A stretch of DNA of 64,000 nt from NCBI RefSeq assembly GCF_945859685.1, contig NC_079147.1:10333289-10397288 (forward strand), given 5' to 3'. Below are positions 11,447 to 23,500 of this stretch, piece by piece. Numbering within the stretch: position 1 is the first letter of the stretch; every line of letters begins with the position of its first letter. The notes beneath the pieces are model-generated. The model saw only the letters and a list, made by a program, of their open reading frames with translations, ran no database searches and was not told the DNA's origin. Source of the stretch: Eupeodes corollae (taxonomy: Eukaryota; Arthropoda; Insecta; Diptera; Syrphidae). The translations under genes were made by a program, and so were the position numbers.

Positions 11447-11919
11447 TATCAACGGTTAATTAACGATAATTCATAATTCACTCAACTAAAAAGTTTTTCG
11501 CAGCAAAAAGTCTTTAAAAACTTACTAACTAAGGAAAGCTGCTAGCTAGAATAATATGCCAGATAATTCCTTTAAATCGGTTTTCTGAAATTGTGATCAT
11601 CACTTTCAGGAAATTTTTCTTGCTACATTACGATTGTTTTATTGCTTGTATGGCAATAGCCTCATTTTGAAAACAAATAAGATCTAATTACACAGTTAGC
11701 CCAAGAACCGTATCAAACAGGGAAACAATGAGGATAAGAAGGCTTTTGAACAATCATTCGAAAAGGATTTTCCGAGCGATTTTTGGGCGAAAATCCAAAT
11801 CATTTTGCTGCATTTCAAGGACCACAAGCGAAGACACCAGGTTGCTGAGAAATGTCTGTTTTGAGTTTTCTGTGTTCACTGAAGTTTAGAAAAAAAACTT
11901 TGAAATTTTAAAGGTCGAT

Positions 11920-12620
11920 GAGAAATTGTCTAACCTGGTCTTTCTTTACTGCTGTCTACAACACTAATATCTTAAGTTGTTCGCTTTCGATTCCTTACAT
12001 CATTAACTTTTCTCAACAACCCAAATTCGTTTACCAGTTTGACTATCATCATCTATGGCTCGACGGCCATTATCTGGTCTTGGCCTTAATTTATCCCGAT
12101 CGCTAGATAACTCCATCCAGCATAAGCATTGTCTACCATGCTGTCGCCTACCATAAAATGTACTGCAAAGAACTTTCCGAGCTGGTCCCTCTTTACTGAT
12201 ATAAGCTAGGTGCCCTGCCCACTTAGACTCGAGCTAAATTTTTTGTCAGAATATCAGCTTCCAGATAGATTGCATACAATTCATGATTGTAGCGTATCCG
12301 GATTTGTTTTTCATAACATAAGGGTTAAAAATTCTCCTCAAGACTTTCCTCTCGAATGTTTCTAACAGGCCGGAATGCTTTTTTTCAGCAGCTTAAAAGT
12401 TATGGTAATGTTGCAGATTTTAAGAGGATTTGAAAAAATGAAGTAGGCTCTGTTCTTCTTCTTCTATTGTGATAACGGGTGCTACTACTGTCCTTAGGTA
12501 TTTCAAGGATTGAACTACTTCAAACTCATGTTTTACTACCTTGATTGTTTGACCAATTGCCGGTCAAAAAGGTTCTTCACGCACGACGACCTAACAGTTT
12601 AAGTTTTTCGAATTGAGACT
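11920..12620 (-). pseudogene. LINE C-terminal remnant (minus strand)
   Basis: Read on the minus strand in shifting frames, the region gives HEFEVVQSLKYLRTVV (near 12530) and later FERKVLRRIFNP (near 12350). WAGHLAYISKEGPARKVLCS (near 12190) and a YGRRQHGRQ basic block then follow. These match the order of motifs downstream of the RT in the same broad LINE type as 10148-11416 ('FE.V..F.YLG', 'FERKVLR.IFGP', 'WAGHV.RM....AKKV'). The RT catalytic box is absent. It faces the plus-strand LINE next door, so two insertions in opposite directions are needed. Heavily mutated. Confidence 0.6.
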
Positions 12621-14799
12621 TTAAAAAATTCACCATTTTTGAAGTGAGTTCGAACAATTTCAATACATTGTGGAATCCTGCATCGATCTGTATTATTGTT
12701 AATAACGTAGTAGTCAGCTGCTAGATGTTCGGATTTGGTATAAAATTGTAGGTCGCTGTTTCCAGTTTTTAATTAAAAAGATCCTTATCCAAATCAAAAG
12801 TCTCCATCGTTTCCCAAATCAACGAAAAATATAAAAAAATCATTCCAATAAACAACACATCAAATTCGCCTAAAATGTCAAAACTTGCATTAATCAAAGA
12901 ACCAACAACAATGAACTTATAATTCATTTTATTTCTTTACCTTGGTTCACACGTATAAATTAATCATCTCCACAGGAGAATCAAATGATTGACAGTTATA
13001 CTCTGCAACTATTTTCTCATAAAAAATAAAACAAAAACAAAAAACAAATGTATCTTATCAAATTCTAATAAAATACAATTTATTGTTCCTCATTATTTAT
13101 ACTCCTTGAGTTTACGGCAAAACTATCTCATCATCAGAGAGAAAGATAGAAACCCATCACAAGGAAATGTTAATACCACCAGCAAAGTTAATAGATCACG
13201 ACAGAGTATATTAAACTTTTTAATTATTATTCCAAAAAAAAAACTACTAAGTCTCTTAAAACAAAAACAAATAAAAAAGGTTAAAAAAAGATACACGAAA
13301 AAATAAACCAACCTCAATAAATAACATTAATGAATTCATTTTCCCTTCCGATGCGATCGTCCGTTGATCGTTTTGTTGTTTTTGTTTTATTTTTATTGTG
13401 CGATCGCACTCTCTCTTCTCTACACTCCACTGATGCTGATGCTGGGCTGATCTTAATTTCAAGGTTCCCAACCTCAATCAAATCCATTCCTATGAAATAT
13501 CCTCATCCCTCGGCATCAACATCAGCATCGAACAAGATCATCGATCGATGCGGAGCGGTAGTGGTGGCAGCGGCAGAGGCGGCGGTGATCGCCATGTGTG
13601 CGATCAGGATGATGGAGCGTATGTAAGTTTAGGGAAAAAGGCCTCTTTAAACACCATTCACATGGATAAACGCTGATGCCACGGAGAAACACCGTCATAC
13701 ATCTTCCAGAAATGACTTGGGCTGTGATTTCGTTCATTAATAAAACCCAAGGGTCTCTGGGATGGCCTTTGGCGTTGGTTCTGATATTGATTCTGATTCT
13801 GAGTTGTGAGTTCTGTTTTCTGGTTCATGGTGTATCAGCATCACACCGTGTATCAAACCAGACGAAAGCTGAGATCACCGATCATCGATGATTGCGTTGA
13901 GAATACCTATAGAGGAAAATCCATGCTTCAAAAGAAGAGATAGAAATAGAGATCGTACAAAAGAGAGACAAAGAAGATCAGCAAATCACATAGAAATCCA
14001 ATGGAGGACAATAGGGACGAGGCTAAAGGGGATAGACAAGAAAAAATAAAAGATACAGATACTGTAAAATATTCATCACAGAACCTGTTTCAATATTACC
14101 AATCAACATAGCAACACAACTCACAAGACAACACTAACTGCAGTGCAACAAAACAGAGGCGCACAGGTGGGAACATTTTCCCGCATCATCATCTTCATCG
14201 ATTTCGAATATACGATCGTATGTTGGGATTTCTGGGATCACCGCGCACAGCTAGCTGAGTTCTGAATCCGAAAGAGGGACATAGGAGAGAGGCAGCGATA
14301 ACAACAAATCGTTCAAAAAGGATACATACAGTCAAAACTCTCTATCTCAAAAAATTGAAAAAGTATTGAAATAAACAGATTTACGTAAAATAAGGAAAAT
14401 GCTTAATTTATTAGGGGGATAGGCCGTGACGGTTGGTTAAGAAACTCTCTACAGAGGCTGCATAAGGACACAATACGTCTAAGCCCCTCAAAAGATTATC
14501 AGTAATATTATGCTATACGTTCACTTGAAAATCTGTATTCTGGAATTTTTTCTGTCAAATTTGTTTTAGATTGGTTAAAACTTCGTTACAGAGTAAATTT
14601 GCCAAATGCGATCAACTTTTAATTCTAAAAAGATAAGATTTATCAAATACACCACCAACGGAACCAATTGAAAAATTTATATGAATCAAAATATTTCTTT
14701 GAATCGGATAACCGATTATGCAACTCTACATAATGTTATTAGGCTTCAAGATGTGAGTTTCCGTTGTTATAAGGCCAACCCCACTGGGAAAAATCGGAA
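12621..14799. other. Non-repetitive block with CG-richer centre (13.3-14.3 kb)
   Basis: 12621-13320 is AT-rich with A-runs. 13330-14300 is CG-richer and holds ATCG-rich palindromes (GTGCGATCGCAC near 13399), a Gly/Ser-type codon run (near 13550-13590) and GTATGTAAGT near 13619, which is a good splice-donor match. A frame reads GSGGSGRGGGDRH (from 13552) and stays open to about 13674. I do not recognise the protein. It could be a 5' exon or regulatory DNA; chance is not excluded. 14300-14799 is AT-rich without features. Confidence 0.3.
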
Positions 14800-16140
14800 A
14801 TAAGTTCAAACATGCATGAAACGGTCATATTCGACGAAATTACCGCAAAAATCTTTCAATGTCCCAAAGTTAGTAAAAATGTCGGGTCATTTGTAAAAAC
14901 ATACCATTCATGCTCGTCCACAGTGCACTCCAAGCAAGTTCGATTGATAAAGCCAGTTTTCTTCCAGCACAGTTTGCTCTTAATTTGGTGCTATCAGAGA
15001 GTGTCATGAGTTCCCTGTTCTTGAGAGCTTAAACGATTTTATGGGACGAATCTTCTTTCCTCATCGTACAGTTGAAGTACAGGTATTAAAAGACCTTCAC
15101 ATACACAAATCCACTGTCCCAAAAAGTATCCTCCTTTGTTCTAAAGATGTGTTCCTCAAAGCTGCCAAAACCACTGAGTAAAGGTTTGCATTACAGGCTT
15201 GTCAAAGAGACCTATTGAGCAGGAAAAACGGGACTCTTTCCGAGCGAATGGAAAACAGAATTTGTCTCTCCTGTCCTCTTTCTGAGCTAATGGAAAACAG
15301 AATTTGTCTATCCTGTCCCTAAAAAAGGCGAATCTTCTTCCTCATCCAACTATCGGCCAATCGAACTCACGCCCCTTCTTACCAAGGTCATAAAACTTCT
15401 TAATGACCAGTAGTATAGCTTTCGTAGCAATGGGTCTACCGGTGATTTTATGGTTTATCTAACCAAACAGTGGAACAAATCTTCACATCGTTTTGATAGA
15501 GTTTTGCAATAAGGTCTCTTATTAAAAATGGTTGTTTTGTTATTGATGAATCTCTTCTTTTTGGATTAGAAATAACCTTTGTAACCATTCAATACAAGTT
15601 GTTTTGAATGGTTTTAAGTCTGAAATTCAAAAAATTAATGCTTGTGTTGCCCAGGCCCTTTTTGTCTCCGACTCTCTTCCTTTTATTTATATCCGATCTT
15701 TTTTCTGTCAATTTTAATCTATTTAACTGTTTCGCTGACGACAGTACTCTGAGCATTTCATAGTCGATTCTAGATGCACATTCTTGTCCTTCGGATATGC
15801 AACTTTAACCTGACCAACCCCAGATGCGACTATCCATGTGTGGCACTTGAATCCAGGAAACTAATTAACTTTCAATACTCGGATAAGGATTACCTCTTAT
15901 GGAATGCTTAAGATTTCTCCGACCGACGGTTAAATGAATTGTTCACCCCTTCTAGGAATTTTCAATTCCAGACGTACTGTCAAGCATAGAGATTTTTTTA
16001 ACCGATCGAGAATGTGGAGTGCCTTATTCACCTCTGTTTTTCGCTACCATATTGATGTTCAACACTTTAAGACACTTAAAGGAAGGATTAAAGAGTATCT
16101 CCTCATAAATCCTTCCCTGTTTTCCTAAAGTTTGCACAGT
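14800..16140 (+). mobile_element. LINE remnant, family Y copy 1 (Jockey/CR1-like)
   Basis: Decayed ORF2 in the plus strand. Near 15595-15650 it reads IQVVLNGFKSEIQKINAC, which closely matches IQVVLDGFKSENHKINAG of the minus-strand copy at 47424-48985. The catalytic box is intact as CFADDSTLSIS (codons from 15728). Upstream, near 15340-15440, are remains of the 'NYRPIELTPLLTKV' and 'QYGFRSNGSTGDFMV' motifs; the latter region has stops. The C-terminal arm near 15934-16128 keeps RTVKHRDFFNRSRMW followed by FKTLKGRIKEYLLINPSLF, typical of the end of this ORF. Short AT-rich 3' sequence follows. A duplicated stretch (GGAAAACAGAATTTGTCT at ~15249 and ~15291) lies inside it. Many stops, so it is dead. 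Confidence 0.7.
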
Positions 16141-19100
16141 GTTTAAATTTTAAACATTATAGAGGTTTTAATAATCCAATGTTGTTTGTCCATCAATATT
16201 TCGCATGTATTTTTAAAAACAATAGGTCCCATAGTGAAATATATTTTTTCATCGATCCCCACCCCTCAAACGTAATGCCCCTACTTCGAAAATGCTATCA
16301 AGTATAGAGCTTTATTTATGAAGCGCACTGCACGAATGTGGAGTTATCTGTCCGCTTAAATGTTTTAAATTCATTGCAATGTGCAGTAATACCAAAATGC
16401 ATCGTTTCTTCTTGTCTCACTGTACATAGCACTATAAGGGTACTCATAACCCTCTTAGTGGGTATAATATGAATAACATTTAATTTTAATTGAGAAAATC
16501 ATTTTTAACCTGAAAACCCGGGTCATCTAACGACTTGATTGAATAAGAAATATTTTTGGAGAGCAATCCCCAAAACTTAGTATTTGAAATCTAGGTGTCC
16601 TTATAAATTGGTAAATGTGGTAGTCGGTTTTATGAGAGAAGTGAGTTTCATAAATTCAGATCGTTCTAAGACCCAATCAATAACATTTCAAGAACGAAAT
16701 CCTGCAAACTAGAGGTCAAGTAAAAAAGGGTCGAATTTTAAAGCCCAAGCTTTTAGTCATTCAAATTGAAGCTTAGTTGGAATGGCATTTGAGTCAAACT
16801 CATCAATTCTGATTTTTCTTTCGCATACAATTTAAAACTCGTTTTAAACCCAAAACCAAACACAAATCTCTCCCAACTGTCAAGATCAACACATTCGTCG
16901 GATTTCAGTATTAGATGAGATTGATTTGCGAGCTATTAAAGTCGATTTAGGAATTGGCATAAAAAACAAATTTGGAATTCAGATTAATATTTAAAAAACC
17001 TGGACGTCACGTTTTCCTACACTAAATGAGAGTTTTCACTGTAAAAATAAATGTTTGTCTTGGCCAAAGTAGATACTGCGTGGCTCACAATCGGTTCAGT
17101 GGATGGATAAAAAATAATAAAAATTCCAATCGTTCGTTCCTTCGTTCGGTCCTCGTTGTTGAAGTTGAAGTTAAAGTTAAAGAGTCGAAGTATAGTAGAA
17201 GAAGAAGAAGAAGAAGAAGAAGCGTTTTGTATTTCGGCTACTTTTTGATTTAACAACTTGCTTGTCATTGCTGACGATACGCGCGATTGCAATGCAATGC
17301 CAATGGTGCTGGAATAAATGGTAAAATTGTGGTGATGGTGATATTTATAGCAGTGGGGTTAGGTGGGGCGGTACAGGGTAGATATAGGCATATAGATGGT
17401 ACAACAGGATGTTGCGTATAAAACGCGTATTCTGTACAAGTGCGAGTTTTAATCCTTTTTCTTTCAACAATATGCCGCCGCGATAAGAAGACACAACGCG
17501 ACGACTGACGTTGAAAAAGAAGTAACTTAAGTTGCACACCACCGTGCCGCTCAGGCCGACCGATGCGATCCGATCTGAAGCGATGGATGGATGTATGTTA
17601 GCCTGGCATTGGAATGCGCTTACGTTACGAGAACTCAGGAAAGAAGAGCCCAGAACTCCTGAGAGCCAGAGGAACAGCCAGAAACAGAGCCAGAGTCAGA
17701 CAACGACAACCTGCAAACAGCAAACAACTACGACACGACACAACGATGGAAAAGACGATGGACGAAACGGACAAGCAGCGGATGGATCGGCTAAACGCAC
17801 AGAACGTGATACAAAACGAAACTCGATGGTCAAGATTCTACTAATGAAGATAATTTATTATGAGATTCCGTTTAATTAAAGTCAGATAAGCAACAAGCGC
17901 GGCCCAAGATCACGGCAAACCGAAATATTCACATCACCAGGCTCAGGCATCATCCAGGAGTATACGAGGAACCCTTCCGTCCTCCATCTAAAAAATTTGT
18001 CGGTTTGTTGGTTTCTCGGTGGTGATCTTTTCCTCCTCCACATCACCTGTACCCCTACTTGATGAGATTCTGAAGCCGAACAAAATGAGTGGTGCTATGG
18101 TATTTTGGGGTTTTCTGGGAATTGCGTCAGCGTCAGAAGAGACGCAATGCAAACGATATACCGGGACAAGTTTTATTGAATTCCTCCGAGCTCTCTGATG
18201 AGGCTCCGATCTTGTGTTATGTTCAGGTGCATGTTCGGGCATCCATATGTTAATTAATTTTAATTGATTCCATTTCTTCTTGGTCTTTTCTCATCGGGGC
18301 GACCGACAGCCAAAATACAAGAAAGTGTAGCCATTTAGGTGGATGTACTCGTATAAATCCATGTCATGAAATTTTTGGAAGCGTTTTTTCAGTTCCTTTT
18401 TGTTGACTCATTTCGAGCGTCCATGCCGGCGCGGCGGCCGGCGTTAAGAAGTCTTTTAATTTAATTAAAGTCTACTCGGTTTGTTTAAAATATAAATAGG
18501 TTTACATTTATTTATGCAAATTTTTTCGGCATCTTTAGTTGAGAAACAAAATTTAAAAACAAACAAAATAAAGGAAACATATGGAAGTCGTCTCTTAAGC
18601 ATCATTTAATTCGGACAAAAAGTTTAAAAAATATAAGTAATAATTTTATTAATCGATTCATTTGTTGATTTCAAGGTAAGTAAGTGACTGACACAGGAGG
18701 AGAGCGCATTCAGAGAGAAGGTTCAAGTTGTCTACACCACGATGTGGTTTTCCAAAACCCAGCAGGACACCAGAAGTTGTCAAATAAAAATAAAAAATAT
18801 AACTTGCTCCTTTTTATTAACTGCTGACAGTTGCGTTGTTGTTAAAATTAAAAAATATCGCTTGCCGTTCGCATTTATTCAAGTTCTTATAAGAAAAAAA
18901 CGAATGAATTGATTATTTATGGGTGCGTTTTATTAAATGTATAATTTTTGTTTCCTTCAATTTTAATCACCACTTATTAGAGCTTGAGCTTGAACCAACA
19001 ACGACGACGCGACGGATGCGATGTAGGTTTTAAAAAAGTTCGACTCGACTTAATGACAAACCATTTACCATGTTACATTTTGTAAAATCTTATCTGTGGA

Positions 19101-19439
19101 AATTATCTGGCAATTGATTAGTTCAAGCTTTTATCTAGACAAATAGCAAGAAGATGGATTCCTGTGGTTTAGGCCGGAAAAAAAGATGACTAAATTTAGG
19201 ATAAAGGTTAAAGTGAGTGGAATGGTAGGAATGACGATGAATTAGTATGATAATGGTGTAAATTTAAAGGTGAAGGGAACTGGATTTTGAGAGATTTTGA
19301 TTAAGTATTTCGAAATGTTTTGAAACTTAATAAACATAACTTTGTAAGTGTTTTCGATGGGTGCATTTTTTGGTGACTAATTTTGTGACAAGAATGGAAT
19401 TGGGCTACAACAATTGACTCCTTTTGATCAAGGCCTTGA
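16141..19439. other. Unique DNA with microsatellites and CG-richer segment
   Basis: 16141-17020 is AT-rich. A GTTGAA/GTTAAA run (17156-17182) and a GAA microsatellite (17197-17222) follow. 17260-18300 is CG-richer, with CAA/ACGA-rich purine tracts resembling insect 5' leaders. It holds overlapping unrecognised ORFs (17532-17879 plus, 115 codons, Gln/Thr/Arg-rich; 17988-18242 minus, 84 codons). None has a domain I recognise. A CCGGCG-rich palindromic spot lies at 18424-18442. 18450-19440 is AT-rich again. Promoter, leader or chance ORFs cannot be separated by eye. Confidence 0.35.
17197..17222 (+). repeat. (GAA)n microsatellite
   Basis: About eight and a half uninterrupted GAA/AGA triplets, preceded by a GTTGAAGTTGAAGTTAAAG hexamer-type run (17156-17182). 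A hexamer run of the same type occurs at 62495-62535. Confidence 0.9.
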
Positions 19440-20990
19440 CAAATGGGGTTTCCAATACAATGTTTAATTTTCATCAATAAATTATTATTTCATGGCAAAG
19501 ACTTCTTCTTCTTCTTCGTTTCCGGCTGCTACTAGCAGCACTTAAACTCCTCCTGGAGCATAGGGCGGCAACCAGTTCCTTCCATCTCTCTCTATTCCTA
19601 GCACGAAACCTCAGCTGGAACAACGTCTCCAAGTTTTGGGACCGAGCGTCTCTTGTTCTTCCAGGCCGCCTTCTACCTTGAGGATTCCATTGAAAGCACT
19701 GCTTTGCTATGTTGTTGTCCGCCTTCCTCAATGTATTGCCAATCCAGCGACAATTTCACTGCGCGATGTCAATTTCCACTTTTGTTTGCCCAGTCCTGAG
19801 TCACAGTTCATCGTTAGATATGATTTGTGACCACCGGATGTGCAGGATGTAACGTAGACAGCGGTTGACAAAAATTTCGTCAGCATAGTCCAAATGGCTT
19901 AATGTTTCTTTCAGGCGCTATTGGATACCCAGTTTCTCGTGTTCACCCACCGTAGCAGTCATAACATCATCAATAGCAAGCAAGAACAGAATCAGTGACA
20001 ATACATCACCCTGAGAGCTATCCATTGCGCAAAACGAAACACCTTGCGTTGTTGCAACAATTTTATCAGGAATGCCTCTAGCAACAAGCGATCTCCAGAT
20101 AACATCACGACTAACGCGACCGAAGGCCTTTTCAAAATCGACGAACATGAGATAAAGTGGCGATTTTTACTCCGGCGATTGTTCAAGAATAATTCTCAAG
20201 GTATTAATGTGGTCGGCAAATGATAGACCACTGCGAAATCCCGCTTGATGCCTCTTGAGCGTAGACTCAATCGTAGATTTTATCCTCTCGAGAATGATGT
20301 TTGCCATTAACTTTGAAAATAACTCCACGCGAGTTATTGCAGTTCTTAAGATCACCTTTTTTTGGTAGCTTGACGATTACCCCGTCCTTCCATTCCCTGG
20401 GAAAGGTTTCGTTTTCTCAAACAGCCAAGTCGGGATCCACTTTGAGGAATTCGGAGTAGTATGCCATCCAGCCCAGTTGCTTTGTTGTTCTTCCAAAGGT
20501 GTATCGCGGTTCTTATTTTCGTGAATATCGGGGGGTCAATACTAATGCCTCTGGTAGATCTACGTATGTCCGGCAGTTGATGATTTTCATTTGCAATCTG
20601 GTCATTCTTCAGCAATGTACAGAAGTGCTCCTTCCATTTCCGCAATTGATCTTCCATAGACACTTAAAGACTACCGTTCGTATTTAGAACAGTATGGTTG
20701 ACAATATTTTGTTGGCCTACAAGATTTTTAGTGATTATCCTCTTCTTGCGGCTTCCTCAGCGCTTTCTGCTGTCTAATCTGGCCCTTCTATCTTGTCTCA
20801 CACACTTCTGCACCTTTTGAGCTGTTCTACGCTCACTTCGCAAAACCGTTTTCCGATGAACATCAATTTCATTATTTATATTTATTTTGAGTGCTCTGCG
20901 GTGTGTAATTTTGTCCCAGGTGTCTCCATAAATCCTTATCTCTAGATTGCCTCGGTACCGTTTCAGATGCAGCGTCAATAAAAACTCTTT
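19440..20990 (-). mobile_element. LINE remnant, family Z (minus strand)
   Basis: Minus-strand ORF2 broken into four main frames. From its 5' side: a Lys/Arg-rich segment (20757-20978, RRTAQKVQKCVRQDRRARL). Then EDQLRKWKEHFCTLLKND plus IRTAIHLWKNNKATGLDGIL (20352-20663), the linker and 'NNKA.G.DGI' entry to the RT. Then LFSKLMANIILERIKSTIE and HQAGFRSGLSFADHINTLRI (20167-20355), then MFVDFEKAFGRVSRD (palm Asp, 19918-20148) and FLLAIDDVMTA. The YADD box is not preserved. The tail (19474-19731) reads IAKQCFQWNPQGRRRPGRTR, a typical basic C-terminus of this LINE type. The sequence differs clearly from families X and Y. A TTC microsatellite (19503-19519) lies at the 3' edge. Confidence 0.75.
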
Positions 20991-21688
20991 TTATCGTGCC
21001 CCATAACGTCACAATGGAAACATTTGCGTTTAACCCCTCATTTGAGTTTTTGCAAAATCACGACAAGTACTTGGATCACTAAAAGCGATTTTATTGCCTA
21101 AAGTGTGCCAATAAAAATGGAAACAATGGGTTATTTTCTAAAAGAGCTGACGAGCTTGACCTAACCTTTGAGATCGATAGACGTCTAAAGGTGTTACATC
21201 AAAAACTCTAGGAAGCTAATTCAATTAAATTCTTATTTCTTTTTTTCAAATGAAAGATGTATGAGGTCTATAATTTAATTTTATGACTTTAGTTCTTACT
21301 TTGAAATTAAGGCTCATTCCTGAACTAAGCTTAACTGAACTAATAGCATTGCTAAAGTAGCTTTTTACCCCAGTCGATAAATACTTCTAAATGTTAAACT
21401 TCTTTAACGATTGATGATTCGAAGCATCGTGTTGAAACGTTTTTAATTCTTCCGGATTATCAATTTGTAATCAGATTGCAAAATTGTGCGCCTAGGTCGT
21501 ACCAGTTATAATTATTTTATTTCTAAATATTCTAAAATCTTGTCAAAACAGATCTTGAGGATATGTTTTTGGAGATTTTGATCAGACCTTCATGTTTCCA
21601 CTTGGATGGCATAATCTGTGGTGTTCTTTGAAAGTTTACAATATTTTTTTTTTTTCAAAAAATTCCGCTCAACAGTTGCCATTGCAAC

Positions 21689-21733
21689 AGAATTAACAAA
21701 TAAACTGGAGGCACTAGTTTATTTGTTAATTCT
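21689..21733. repeat. Perfect hairpin, 18-bp stem, 9-base loop
   Basis: AGAATTAACAAATAAACT (21689-21706) and AGTTTATTTGTTAATTCT (21716-21733) are exact reverse complements separated by GGAGGCACT. The stem is too short for a usual microRNA precursor (about 22 bp plus flanks). It would fit a fold-back end, a cruciform or a transcript hairpin. Confidence 0.85.
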
Positions 21734-21753
21734 CGTATTCATACACTTCATTG

Positions 21754-21860
21754 TTATAGCAATAGGTATTTGAATTCCACAACTGCTTCAATAGCATCGT
21801 CCCCGAGGGTCCAATAACGACTATCACCTATTAAACTGTTACGCGAACATAATTTTTGAT
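21754..21860 (-). pseudogene. Possible LINE phrase after the RT box
   Basis: The end of a minus-strand frame reads GDSRYWTLGDDAIEAVVEFK followed by YL. This resembles the 'L.GD..FE.V..F.YLG' motif that follows the RT catalytic box in RTE- and I-like LINEs. Nothing else of the element is visible around it, so this is a small scrap or chance. Confidence 0.3.
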
Positions 21861-23410
21861 TTTGAGCTAAGGATTTGTAGGTCCCAAGTATTACAATATC
21901 ATGGAAACTTGTTAATTTGTAGCTGTTAAGCAAGTGGGTTGTCAGACAAGATAACGCTTGTGTAAAGAGAAATGTGTAAACCGGGAAAAAATCAAAGGTC
22001 TTAAGATATAACTTCGAGTGACTGATCAGAATCACCCTTTCAAGAAGTTTCACGTTCAGAATACAAATTTGTCTAGTGAACTTCAACTATGTCATCGGAT
22101 TATTATAAAGACTGTATACCGTTCCATTTTCAGTAATGGCTTCTTTTTTACTTCTCACGTGTCTAAAGATAAAAGTTGCTCCAATACCGGCCTATTCAAG
22201 GAAAACCTTGTTTTGAAAAACCTCATAGATTGGTTTTTAAGATCACGTCAATTTTTCACAATGAACATTAGTCAACTTTTGACAATCTTTAGGCGGGAAC
22301 TGGGAACTCAAATTTTGTTTCAACAAAAAATCAATGATTGAGTTTTAAAATTTATTTGGTAAAAGTTGTTACATTCTCTTTTTTGAATATAGAACGACCC
22401 CATTTTTTATAGAATTAGTTAAAATGTTAAACTTCTTTAACGATTTCTATTCTCAATGTGTGTCACCTTACCTTGGCTGCATTTTATAGACATTTTGTCG
22501 CCATGAAGTTACATTTTATTTCTTAATTGTGATATTCTCATCTTTTATACTTAAGTTTCATATCTTCTTCACTTTTGTTGTAAGTTCTTTAACATTTCAA
22601 TATAATCAACTAATCTTCTTATTTTTTAAACATCTATTTTAAGATCAATTTCAAAGAATGATATCATTCAAAATGAATGAACTCCTCATAAGAATTCTTC
22701 ATCAAATTAAAACCCATTTTTATGAACTTCCCAAAGAAAGAAGTTAACAAAAATCCAATAGGTTATTGGATTCATCTAATCTAACCAAACCATTATACTT
22801 AATTTTAATGGCATTTTGACGAGATGTGCTTTTTTTTAAATTTATTTTTATTAAATGCTTCGTTTTTTATGAATGTCATCCTATTAGTATTTTTTTCCAT
22901 AAAAAAGAATCATTTTCAAACAATGGATATCAATAAAATGTACCAAAAGATAGGTTTTTGATAAAGTGAGAATCTGAAAACAACAAAAAGTAGAACACGG
23001 AATTTGTTTGTATATAGATTGAATTTATTTAATTCCTTTTTATTCAAAAATGTATTCATCAAAATTCTAATGTAACCATAAAGTGTTGTTTTATTGCTGT
23101 ATAAATAAATTAATGATTCCTTCAATTTTATTCACTTTTTAAAGAAATGCATTCAAATAAATTTAATTCAAATATTTTTGAAGAAAGTCGTTAAAAGTTT
23201 GTTTTTGAATAATAAAAGTCTATTGGTGCAGTTTATTAACGGTCATTTTACATGGAGCAAACTTAAAGAGACGTAATAGCGTTTTATATGTTTATTTATA
23301 CTTTTTAAATGTTATGTTATGTATAGTTAAGAAGTTCCATTTTTTGAGTTCTAGGCATAATATAGCGAGCATTAACTCTGTATAGAGTTACCGCTGTATT
23401 CAATTAGTTT

Positions 23411-23500
23411 TTTGACGAGAATTACTCTGTAAATAAAACAAACTTTAGGTGGCACAGACAGGGATTGAACCGAAGACCTCTGGCATTCTACCAACGTATA
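23411..23500 (-). mobile_element. tRNA-derived SINE fragment (copy 2, head only)
   Basis: On the minus strand the segment reads CCAGAGGTCTTCGGTTCAAT, then CCCTGTCTGTGCCACC. It holds the best preserved box B in the window (GGTTCAATCCC; plus-strand 23461-23470). AAAGTTTG and then AGAGTAATTCTCGTC lead into the body, and homology stops. The 5' arm with box A is lost or unrecognisable. Confidence 0.65.

Larger units (their letters stand above)
20991..23410. other. AT-rich DNA with hairpin and a LINE scrap
   Basis: Mostly AT-rich and non-coding. It contains a perfect 18-bp-stem hairpin (21689-21733), a short minus-strand LINE-like phrase (21754-21860) and an exact 24-base direct repeat (21389-21412 and 22422-22445). 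The remaining ORFs look like chance frames. Confidence 0.5.

Noticed and set aside
21689..21733. microRNA precursor
   Set aside because: The stem is only 18 bp with a 9-base loop and no paired flanks; insect precursors are longer. Kept as a hairpin only.
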